Below, piece by piece: positions 23,001 through 32,258 of a stretch of DNA of 64,000 nt. Under the pieces are notes generated by a model. That model was not told where the DNA came from. It saw only the letters and a program-made list of their open reading frames with translations, and ran no database searches. The stretch is from the NCBI GenBank assembly GCA_037074615.1, contig CM073550.1:14340001-14404000 (forward strand). The letters are read 5' to 3'. This DNA is from Leucaena leucocephala (taxonomy: Eukaryota; Streptophyta; Magnoliopsida; Fabales; Fabaceae). Each line of letters starts with the position of its first letter. Within the stretch, counting starts at the first letter, position 1. Both the position numbers and the translations under genes were made by a program.

Positions 23001-26000
23001 TCTTAATAAATATTGTTAAGTGTTTAACTTCCTCTCCTGCCCTTTTGACAGAGAAACATGCTTTCATATATTCTGCCACAAGTACTCAGTCATATCATAT
23101 ATTGGAATATGCTTTCATCTTTTTGCCTCATATAACAACAGGTTTAACCATTCAACATCACTCAGTAATGGGATTACCAGAACCCAGTCAAACTGGTAGA
23201 GGCCGATCGATTTAATGAGAGGGAAAAAGAAGAATAGAAAATAAATTCTTCCACTGATGAGCAAGGAAGGATCTTTCACTTACTAACAATGGACCTAGGA
23301 GAATCTCCAAACAAAAAGAATTACTCTCTGTCCCTTAGTCTGAGGCTCACGGCCTATTTATAGTACATTTAGAGAGAAAAATAAGGAAAAGAATTCAAAA
23401 CATAATCAAAAATATCTAAACAGATCCTATCGTTATAGTGGGTAGTTATCCCACTTATTGTGCAACTGAAAACAGAAACTAACTAGCAACAAAATAGGAA
23501 CAAGTAAATCAGCAATAAAATAGCAACAGAAATAATTTATCCCTTAATTCTCTCTGGCCCGTTTTTTCCTCCTTGAATAAGTCAACCAAGGTTTGTTAGG
23601 GGTCTTATCATTACTCCCCCGCTGAAAAGACGACTTGTCCTCAAGTTGGAGTTGGGGAAATTGACTAGCTAGCAAATCATAGTCCTCCCAGGTTGCTTCT
23701 TCCAGAGGTCGTTCTGCCCATTGAATCCGCAGCTCCAAGTGCTTGCTTGAGGTCCACCGGTGTGCTAGTACCTTAAATGGGGCAAGAAGGAGCTCCATGT
23801 CTGTTGATAAGGGTAGCGGAGCCGGGTTTGCTGGTAATGCTTGACCAAAGGCAGGTCGTAGTTGTGAAACATGGAAGATGGGATGAATTTTGGCTGTTGA
23901 AGGTAGTTCTAGTTTATAAGCTACTTGTCCAATTCGTCTAAGGACTTTATAAGGCCCAAAGAACCGAGGAGATAGCTTCTCAAATCGTCGTTTAGCTAAA
24001 GATTTTTGGCGGTAAGGCTGCAACCTCAACCATACCACATCACCTTGTGTAAATTGGAGATCCCTGCGGTGCTTGTCGGCTTGAATTTTCATACGGTTTT
24101 GTGCCTTCAACAAGTTATCGCGCAGAACCCTTAGCATATCATCCCTTAGCTCCAATTGCTCTTCTAAGCTCTTCTAAGTCAGCGACGGAGGTTTCTCCCT
24201 TGACATAAGGAAGTAATGGGGGTGGGTCTCTTCCATACACCAGATTAAATGGCGTATTTCCAGCAGCCACATGATAACTTGTGTTGAAAGAGAATTCTGC
24301 CCAGCACAAGTAGTCACCCCATTCCTTAGGTTGCTCATGTGTGAAGCAACGCAAATATGTTTCCAGACAGCGGTTCACTACTTCAGTTTGACCATCAGAT
24401 TGGGGGTGGTATGCCGTGCTCATGTTCAGGCGAGTTTGGCTCAAACGAAATAGTTCCTGCCAGAATATGCTTAAAAAAAGGGGGTCCCGATCAGAGACTA
24501 GTGACCGAGGCATACCATGTAGGCGTACAATCTCTTTGCAGAATAGTTGAGCCACGGACTTGGCAGTATATGGATGGGACAAGGCTATGAAATGGGCGTA
24601 CTTGCTCAGCCGGTCCACTACTACCAAAATCACGTCATAACCCCTAGACTTTGGGAGGCCAGTAATGAAGTCGAGGGATATATCCTCCCAAATTCTTTCA
24701 GGAACAGGGAGATGCTGGAGAAGACCTGCAGGAGCCAGTGTTTGATATTTGTTCTGCTGACATGCCGTGCATTGCTGAATGTAATGTTTGATATCTTGCT
24801 TTATCCCTTTCCAAAATAGGTGAGCACTCAGCCTTTGTAAGGTTTTTAGATAGCCGCCGTGGCCCCCTGTAGGCGTAGCATGGGCTTCTTCCATCAGTTT
24901 ACTTCTGAGTCCTGCTTGATTGGGTATAACCAATCTAGATTTGAAATACAGTCTGCCCCTGACTATGCTATAATCAGATTTGGGGTCAGGATTCTGCTGT
25001 AAGTCGCTAATTATAGCCTTTGTGACAGGATCATCTTGCAGTGCGTGAGGTAGTTGTGCAAGATCATTTACCATAGGCACCACTAATTGGAAGAAATCTG
25101 CTTGTTGGGGGCGGCGAGATAATGAATCAGCTGCAGAGTTCTCCTTTCCTGATTTATAAGAAATTGTGAAATCAAATGGAAGCAATTTGATTAAAAGTCG
25201 CTGCTGCGAATTAGTCACAATTCGTTGATCCAGTAAGTGTTTTAGACTGTAATGATCTGTTTGAACCCGGAAATGGTGGCCTAGGAGATAGTGTCGCCAT
25301 TTTTGAATAGCCAGGACCAATGCCAGCAACTCCCGGTCATAAGTTGATTTATAACGGTTGGAGAAGGAGAAGCCTTTGCTGAAATAGGCTACTGGGTGGC
25401 CTTCTTGCATTAGAACAACCCCAATCCCATTCAGGGATGCATCACAGGCGACGGTAAATTCAAGATTAAAGTTGGGCAGCCTCAGTACCGGAGTTGTGGT
25501 TAAGGCATCCTTGAGGGCCTCAAAAGCAGAATGTGCCTGTTCTGACCATTTGAAGGAGTCTTTTTTGGTCAAGTCTGTCAATGGCCTAGCAATTAACCCA
25601 TAGTTTCTCACAAATCGTCGGTAATAGCCTGTGAGTCCCAGGAACCCACGCAGTTCCTTAGCATTGGTTGGTGTGGGCCAATTAATTACTGCTGCGATTT
25701 TCTCAGGTACTACTCCACTCCTTGTTGGGAGACAATGTGGCCCAAATAATCGATCTTGGTTTGCCCCAAAAAGCATTTCTTCACATTGGCATAGAAGGAT
25801 TGCTTCTGCAAGATTTGGAAAACAATACGAAGGTGCTCCAAATGTTGGTGAGCAGTGGAACTGTAGATCAATATGTCGTCAAAAAAGACAAGTATAAATT
25901 TCCTCAAGTAGGGCCTGAATAGCTCATTCATAATTGATTGAAAAGTAGCAGGAGCATTTGTGAGGCCAAAGGGCATTACTACAAATTCGTAGTGACCCGA

Positions 26001-28510
26001 GTGGGTTCTGAATGCAGTCTTATGAATATCTGAAGGTAGTACAAGTATTTGATGGTAACCGGACCTTAGATCAATTTTTGAAAAATAAGCGGCTCCATGT
26101 AATTCATCAATATTTGGGATAGGATACTTATCTGGTATTGTGATACGGTTGAGACGTCGGTAGTCTATGCAAAGCCGCCATGATCCATCTTTCTTGCTTA
26201 CTAGCAATACAGGGCTGGCAAAGGGACTAGAACTGGGTCTAATGAACCCACGTTTCAGCAACTCCTCAATCTGTGATTCAATCTCATTTTTTTGATAATG
26301 GGGGTAACGGTAGGGTCTCAAGTTAGGAGGAGAGGAGTTTGGCAGTAAGGTAATGGGGTGGTAGTGGCCTCGGGCAGGGGGTAATGCAGTGGGCTCGGTG
26401 AATATAGTAGCAAACTCACAGCATACAGATTTCACGTTTATTGTCTCGGCCTCTATAGATTCGGTTGTCAACAATAAGCTTTGAAATTGTACATCAGCTT
26501 TGGGATTAGAGATCACTCCTTGTAGCTTATACTTCTTCCCATTTACCCAGAATATCATGAACATCTCTTTCCAGTTAGCTTGAATGGTATTTAAGGAAGC
26601 TAACCATTTGATCCCCAAAACTAAATCAGCACCTCCCAATGAGAAAGGGAAGAAATCTTGCTTGATCACTAAGTCTGCAATTCTGACCTCTACAGCAGAA
26701 CACACGCGGTTACACTTAACCGTGCTGCCATTACCAATTTGAACCCCAAATGGCTGAACTAGTTGCACTGGGAGTTGTAATTCGGACACCACCGCTTCTG
26801 ATACAAAGTTATGCGTTGACCCACTATCCACCAAGATGAGGACGTCTCGGCCATAAATGTTACCTAGCAACCTCATGGTGGATGCTGATGCTTTTCCTAG
26901 GATAGCGTTGAAGGAGATTTCGGCATCTGCTGGCTCTGCTTTAGCGTCTAGTTCTTCAATTAACGGAGGCATCACCTCTTCTCCTTCTTCTGTGATTTCC
27001 ATCAGGGAGAGTGACCCAGAGCACCTGTGACCAGGACGGAATGGCTCGCCGCACCTGAAGCAAAGTACTTTCTCACGACGGCGCTGGTGTTCTAGAGACG
27101 CGGCCGAAGAAACAGGTTTAGTGCCAGAGGGCGATGCGAATGCTGTTTTGCTGGTGTTCGTTGAACCAGTTCTGGCGTCACGGGTACTGTAGCTTGGGAA
27201 ACTTGGGTTGGTCCGGTTCTGGCCAGAGTGAAGATTGGGCTTGGGTACCACAGTAAACTTAAGTTTGTTCTCATATTCCAGCGCAAGGCTAGTGGCCCGA
27301 TAGACAGTGCGTGGTTTATGGATCCTCACATCTGCCTTGAGCTCTTCTTTCAGCCCATTAATAAAAACCCCGATTAAGCAATGTTCTGGCCAGTTCTTCA
27401 CATGAGCAGACCGTCGTGCAAACTCAGCACGGTATTCTGATACAGTACCGTTTTGCCGAATGCTACATAGATATTCATCCGGGTTTTGGTACTCTGGAGG
27501 TCCGTAACATTCCTGTAGTGCCTCGACTAACTCATCCCAATAGACAACTGTTCGCTCCCCGTTGATCCAGGAGAAGAGGTCAAGTGCGTCACCTTCGAGA
27601 TTCACAGAGGCAACGTCTACCTTCATGTCTTCCGGAGTCTCATAGTATCTGAAATACTTCTCAGCCTTCAAAATCCATCCTCTCGGGTCTTCTCCACTGA
27701 ACTTGGGAAACTCGATTCTTGTATAAGGCATGCGGCGTCGGAAATGCGATTCTGGGTCATCCTCGCTATCGGCTTCCCAGTGTGAGCGTTGGTGTCCTCT
27801 CCGTCGATTACGTTCCGTCGCAGCTTCCAAGCTCGCTACTCTGTCTGCCAGAACCTCAAGGGTCTGAAGACGCTCGGCTATGGTGTTTAGGGGGTCGTTC
27901 GTGCCAACCAAGGGATTTTCTGGTGGTGGATGGTGTGATGATCTGGTTTCAACCATGGCTCTGATACCAAATTGGTAGAGGCCGATCGATTTAATGAGGG
28001 AAAAAGAAGAATAAAAAATAAATTCTTCCACTGATGAGCAAGGAAGGATCTTTCACTTACTAACAATGGACCTAGGAGAATCTCCAAACAAAAAGAATTA
28101 CTCTCTGTCCCTTAGTCTGAGGCTCACGGCCTATTTATAGTACATTTAGAGAGAAAAATAAGGAAAAGAATTCAAAACATAATCAAAAATATCTAAACAG
28201 ATCCTATCGTTATAGTGGGTAGTTATCCCACTTATTGTGCAACTGAAAACAGAAACTAACTAGCAACAAAATAGGAACAAGTAAATCAGCAATAAAATAG
28301 CAACAGAAATAATTTATCCCTTAATTCTCTCTGGCCCGTTTTTTCCTCCTTGAATAAGTCAACCAAGGTTTGTTAGGGGTCTTATCACAAACTTAGGATT
28401 AACTTCAATACAACTATATTTCAGCAAATCACCTAACATAAGGATAAAGAATAGACTAATAAACTCAAACCTGCTACTTGGTTTCCACCAGGGGTCTGAT
28501 TTGAAGCCAT
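17038..28510 (-). CDS. ARF1: Auxin response factor, ARF1 type (repressor clade)
   Basis: There are fourteen coding exons: 28510-28471, 22326-22211, 21435-21340, 21222-21166, 20995-20843, 20757-20673, 20191-20101, 19977-19813, 19583-19464, 19379-19304, 18525-18360, 18275-17788, 17531-17341 and 17215-17038. All junctions are GT-AG and the sum is 2,022 bp (673 aa plus stop), close to Arabidopsis ARF1. A B3 DNA-binding domain lies at about 121-227 ([34 protein letters not shown]). The ARF/dimerisation-ancillary domain follows at about 250-360. The middle region carries RLFG, the repression motif of this clade, and a PB1 interaction domain (about 552-635) ends the protein. The family binds auxin response elements in the nucleus. 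An upstream in-frame ATG at 28519 would add three residues. Intron 1 (22327-28470) carries a gypsy element in sense orientation. Confidence 0.94.
23189..23193. repeat. Target-site duplication (left) of the chromovirus
   Basis: CAAAC precedes the LTR at 23194 and is repeated at 28388-28392 after the second LTR, so the insertion is intact on both sides. Confidence 0.9.
23194..23610 (-). repeat. Chromovirus 3' LTR
   Basis: The LTR is 417 bp, TGGTAGAGG...CTTATCA. It matches 27973-28387 except for an extra GA near 23219 and one G/A difference. The pol stop codon lies inside it. It sits upstream of ARF1 exon 2 in the direction of ARF1 transcription. Confidence 0.95.
23354..23363 (-). promoter_or_regulatory. 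TATA box in the chromovirus 3' LTR
   Basis: The minus strand reads CTATAAATAG, a strong TATA consensus. The same box is in the 5' LTR at 28131-28140. It points towards ARF1 exon 2. Confidence 0.65.
23544..27956 (-). pseudogene. Chromovirus gag-pol, two frameshifts
   Basis: The start is the Met at 27956 (MVETRSS), which overlaps the primer-binding site. Segment one (27956-25710) has Gag, a zinc knuckle of the CFRCGE...GHRC type, a protease with VDSGSTHNF and RT with FFDDILIYS. It hits a stop at 25710-25712 because of a small frame change. Segment two (to about 24139) finishes RT and has RNase H, an HHCC integrase zinc finger (TACQQNK) and the integrase core. A second frame change at 24158-24177 is a 10-bp direct duplication. 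Segment three (about 24155-23544) ends integrase and has a chromodomain ([20 protein letters not shown]). The stop lies 67 bp inside the 3' LTR. Confidence 0.92.
23611..23622 (-). promoter_or_regulatory. Chromovirus polypurine tract
   Basis: The minus strand reads GCGGGGGAGTAA directly before the 3' LTR. It lies inside the pol reading frame. Confidence 0.75.
27953..27969 (-). promoter_or_regulatory. Chromovirus primer-binding site, initiator-Met tRNA
   Basis: The minus strand reads TGGTATCAGAGCCATGG three bases inside the 5' LTR. The ATG in it is the likely gag start codon. Confidence 0.9.
27973..28387 (-). repeat. Chromovirus 5' LTR
   Basis: The LTR is 415 bp with TG...CA ends and is nearly identical to 23194-23610. 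It carries a TATA box at 28131-28140 on the minus strand and is followed by the CAAAC duplication. Confidence 0.95.
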
Positions 28511-29290
28511 AAATGCCATAAGCGAACACAAATAATCTTCAAAACAGCAGTAAAATCTAGAATCTTGATTCCAAATCTGTTATGTATTTCTGCTACACAA
28601 AGAAAACAATGCCATTAATTTTCTTAGCAAATAAACCAAAACCATTTATTTAAACAACAATATTGGCTATTGACACCAAAGGGTTATTCAATGTTGCTTA
28701 GCTTTTTTTGCGACACCAAAGGGCTTCTATGTCGATTAAGGAAAGCCGTATTCAATGTAGCTTAGCTTTTTTGCGCCCAGAGAAAGAAAGTTCACTATTT
28801 GACTTTTTAAACAACAAGTTGCGAACCAAAAGTGAGCCTTTAGGAGTTCTAGAGAAGAATGGAATGCGCAACACAGATATTTCACACTGTGGTCAAACAA
28901 AGCAGAAACTGTATGTGAGAAGGGCCAGGCAGGAGTGCATTGAAAAGACCCCGAAGAATGACCAGTAATCAATATTCGATCTCTATCTAAGATATTAGAA
29001 TCAGCACCACCTGGATCCGGTAACAGAGGAACACCAATTTGGCTCATCCCCATTTCCAAAAAATACTAATAATAACAATCCGTCACCAATATTTCCCCCA
29101 GCTCAACCCCATTTCCCATAAACCCAAAATATCCACTAACCAACATGAACCCAGACCGAACACAAATGTAAATTAAATCAGATGTGAAATCAAGGAGGGA
29201 CGGAGTCAAAATCAATACGCATAATCGAAGTAAGTAAAAAGGACCAAATATTTCTTACTGCCATTGAAAAATTAAAAAACGGCAGAGTAC

Positions 29291-29400
29291 CTTCAATATG
29301 TTGACCAGCGGTCTCCTGCGTTCTAAGCAGCAGAAAGTCGCTAGGGTTTCAAACAGAAGGAGGAAAGGATGGGAGGAAAATGGTCAGAGTAGGTCGAAAT
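29291..29400 (-). other. Candidate ARF1 5' UTR exon
   Basis: The minus strand carries AAACCCTAGCG, typical of plant leader sequences, and a donor-like GAAG|GTACTC at 29290/29291. A matching acceptor may be TAGCAG|AAATAC near 28594, with the leader continuing to the ATG at 28510. The right edge is a guess. Clade-B ARF genes commonly have a leader intron. Confidence 0.4.
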
Positions 29401-29430
29401 TCGGATGGACGAGATCGTTAATAAGGTCTT

Positions 29431-29545
29431 TGCTTGGTTGAAGCCGACACGACCCCCCAATTCCCTGCCTCCCTTTCTTTCACGCCCACTCCCTCCCTCC
29501 CCACTCCCTCTCTCTCCCCCCACTCCCTCTCTTTCACGCAAGTCT
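29431..29545. repeat. CT-rich low-complexity tract upstream of ARF1
   Basis: Repeats of CTCCCTC/CCCACTCCCTC with a nearly exact duplication of ACTCCCTCTCTTTCACGC-like units lie in the ARF1 promoter or leader region. Confidence 0.6.
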
Positions 29546-29809
29546 TTTTTTTTACATAGGCACCATTGTATTTTGTCTTCGCTTTTCTCAAATCGCCCGT
29601 TAGTAGGAGGGGATTGGACTTGACTATCCTTAAAACAGGAGAGCTTAGGAGTGACCGTAGTGCGCATTCCCTTACTTTTTCTCTGTCTAAATTGCTGAAT
29701 CAGCGAAGACAGCGATGCAAAGCGTACCCTCAAGCCCCTACAGTCTTGAGTCTCCCCATTGTCCCAGTGGGAACATCACCGCCAACTAAGCAGAATATTA
29801 GCATTTAAT

Positions 29810-30487
29810 AATTTATTATACATTTATACTCAGAGTAATGGGATTCTGGTAATTTATTACTACTTTTTAAATAAAATTTAATTTACTGAAAATATTTGCA
29901 TTGTAAAATTTATTGGTCAAAGCTATTTAAATTTATTTAAAGACACATACGTAACCTATATTTAGACAAACTCTTTTTCTCTTTTTTAATTATATATAAT
30001 TTATCTTTAATTAAATATGTACAAAATATAAGACATCATACATTTAAAGAATAATTACATCCGCTAAAAATGAATTACACCTATTTATATTTAGATAGTT
30101 GAGGATTTAGATATTTTTAAACAATAAATTTTATAATAAGTGATTTTCAATTAGTTTTCTCTTAATTTTATTTGATTGGTCTTAAAACAAAATTTATAGG
30201 CAAAGTTTTATGTCTATAATTAGGTTAAGATGTATTCAATATCTTAAAATATTTTTAAAAAAATATATATTATTTTAAAGTATTTTTCATACAGCTAAAT
30301 GGCTATAGGAATAAGGGAAAAATCAGACAAATTTAAGGGAGATAGAAGAAATTCAAGAAGATGGGAATGGTTTTTTTTTTTTTTGTACAAAAATTTATAG
30401 AGATAGGTTGTTAAAATATTTTATAAAATGCAATTTTAATGTGAAATAACTTTAATACTGGGCCTTCTGTCTTCATTAATGGGCTCC
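29810..30487. other. Intergenic, AT-rich
   Basis: No coding or recognised repeat signal was seen, apart from T-runs at about 30370. Confidence 0.4.
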
Positions 30488-30497
30488 TCGAGTAATT

Positions 30498-30777
30498 TTT
30501 TTTTTTGGTACAAAAATTTTTGGAAAGAGGTTGGGCTCACCCACGATCCAAAAGCAGGACGAAGTCTCCCTTCCTCCTAAGCGATACCAATGTCGGGCAG
30601 GGCGAGCTGTCTATTACCCTCAGGCGTAAACCCAGGCACCCAAGAGCTAGGATGCCTCCCCAAGCGCCACAACTGGAACCACAACAAAATAGTACTCCCC
30701 AAGATTCGAACACGCTCCAAATGGTAGCATGTCTCACCCCTTCGCCAGCTAAACCCACGGACGATGGGTCCTTACAT
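30498..30777 (-). mobile_element. tRNA-derived SINE, family 1 (best copy)
   Basis: Read on the minus strand, it has a tRNA-like head with an A-box-like TAGCTGGCGAAGGGG and, about 35 bp on, a B-box-like GTTCGAATC. A unique body follows, ending in TTTTTGTACC plus an A-run. The target duplication GAGTAATT is on both sides (30490-30497 and 30778-30785). Relatives lie at 62666-62938, 4422-4615 and 49955-50165. Confidence 0.8.
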
Positions 30778-30888
30778 GAGTAATTAAAGTTATAGCGTGC
30801 CTACTCTGCTGCAGCGGCCCAAGCTATAATTATTTTTTTAGTACAAAGCCCAAACTAAAATTATAACTGACTATCAATGATGATTACT

Positions 30889-31108
30889 AAGGATTTGAGA
30901 CCAACTAACGTGGATTAGTCTAAGTAGTAAATAGTTCAGTATCGCTTAAGTAGGATTTTGAGTTTGAGCCTTGACATATGCAGAAAATCTCTATTAAGAG
31001 ACTCATCCATCATAGTTAGGTATATGATGCGAGTTGAATCCGAATATAATTAGGATAAAATTCTAGTTAACTGGGTGTGTAATAAAAAAAAAAGGATTTG
31101 AGACCAAC
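30889..31108 (+). mobile_element. SINE, family 2, with 17-bp target duplication
   Basis: AAGGATTTGAGACCAAC occurs at 30889-30905 and 31092-31108 and flanks a body of about 186 bp ending in an A-run. The body starts with GTGGATTAGTCTAAGTAG (A-box-like) and contains GAGTTTGAGCC (B-box-like). Such long exact duplications are the signature of LINE-driven insertion. Confidence 0.75.
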
Positions 31109-31299
31109 AATAAACATTTTAGATCGAACTTTGGGGCCTGCGATGAGATTTGTTCCCTTCATTAATCTATCCATATTTTTTGGGCTACTTGTATGTGAGC
31201 CCTGCCAGGGGCTTTTTGGACTTGGATGATTATGGTCAAGTTTGAGTTATAGAATTTCAATAGAGTCAATGGGTTAGTAAGCAAAGTTGGATTTAGCAC

Positions 31300-31535
31300 C
31301 TGATAAGAGTTTAAAAAAGAAAAAATAAAGGTAAAATAGTAATTAAATAGTGTATAAATTCTTTTACTATTTTAGAAATTAATCTTAGTAATTTATCCAA
31401 AACTTTAATTTTAAACTATAATTTAGTCTAAAAGCCCTTTTGAACAAATATGACTGTTTGTTTTAAAATTTTCTCAAATTAAAGTTTGAGCTAAAAATCT
31501 TTTTAAAACCTTAATTTTAAAAGTTTCTAAATACA
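31300..31535 (+). repeat. Dispersed variable-core element, right-arm fragment
   Basis: It contains TAAAATAGTAATTAAATAGTGTATAAATTCTTTTACTATTTTAGAAATT-type right-arm sequence and GAACAAATATGACTGTTTGTTTTAAAATTTT. The left arm is missing. Confidence 0.55.
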
Positions 31536-31539
31536 TTTA

Positions 31540-32110
31540 ATAAGGTTAATCTCTTATAATATAATGAACTAAGATTTAAATTTTTCTTGCTAGAAAAGGT
31601 AAGTACATATTTAGTGCATAATAATATCTTAAATTGTTTTAAGTTTAGATGAATCATAAATGAATTTAAGATATTGATTACTACTAAGAAAATTTTAGAG
31701 TGTTAATGTAACTTAGCACAGGTATATGCTATAGCACCTCTTGTTGCTTCAAAACTGAAGCATGTGTACGGAAGAAACCAAATCCACAATACATAATTTA
31801 GTCCCATTCCTCATATTCATGCATTTGTCAACATTCATAATTGTGTACTACATTACAAATCATTTTACCTCGTTTATTTCTCTTGATGCAAGAGTATTGA
31901 TGGGGAAAACAAAGAAACTCTCGAAAATCCTAATCCTCTTAGAATATGCTATAGTATAATGTAATTTATGTAATAATCTTTACTTAGTGAAATAAAATGT
32001 GCTATTATTGTTGTCTAAATTTTCATTTCTTGAAACAAATGAAGTAACAAAAAATTATTAAAAAAAACATTCGTTTTAAGAATCAGTTTAACTATCAAGC
32101 CAGCATAAAT
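31540..32110. other. Intergenic, downstream of XYN1
   Basis: AT-rich sequence. No gene or clear repeat was recognised. Confidence 0.4.
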
Positions 32111-32114
32111 GCAT

Positions 32115-32125
32115 TTTATTTTATT
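32115..32125 (-). terminator. Candidate XYN1 polyadenylation signal
   Basis: The minus strand has two overlapping AATAAA hexamers about 135 bp downstream of the stop codon. Confidence 0.5.
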
Positions 32126-32258
32126 GTCAGAACAGCACATCCAAGCAAACATGGCATTACATGACAAGCATTATGTATGTATATCAACCAAAAAGGAAAA
32201 AATACAACATTGTATAGAACCATCAACACACAACATAACAACGAAGAAATACTTGTAA

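Larger units (their letters stand above)
23194..28387 (-). mobile_element. Ty3/gypsy chromovirus in ARF1 intron 1
   Basis: The element is 5,194 bp on the minus strand, the same strand as ARF1. It has LTRs of 417 and 415 bp that differ by one 2-bp GA indel and one substitution, a CAAAC target duplication, an initiator-Met primer-binding site and a G-rich purine tract. The order Gag, protease, RT, RNase H, integrase, chromodomain is that of plant chromoviruses. The small size would suit the Reina group, but I cannot place it firmly. Two frameshifts break gag-pol. Without the element and one target-site copy the host intron would be about 0.95 kb. Confidence 0.95.

Noticed and set aside
29341..29733. 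130-residue frame upstream of ARF1
   Set aside because: It runs through the CT/GA-rich tract and the probable ARF1 leader; the Glu/Arg/Gly-rich part is repeat translation and no family is recognisable.
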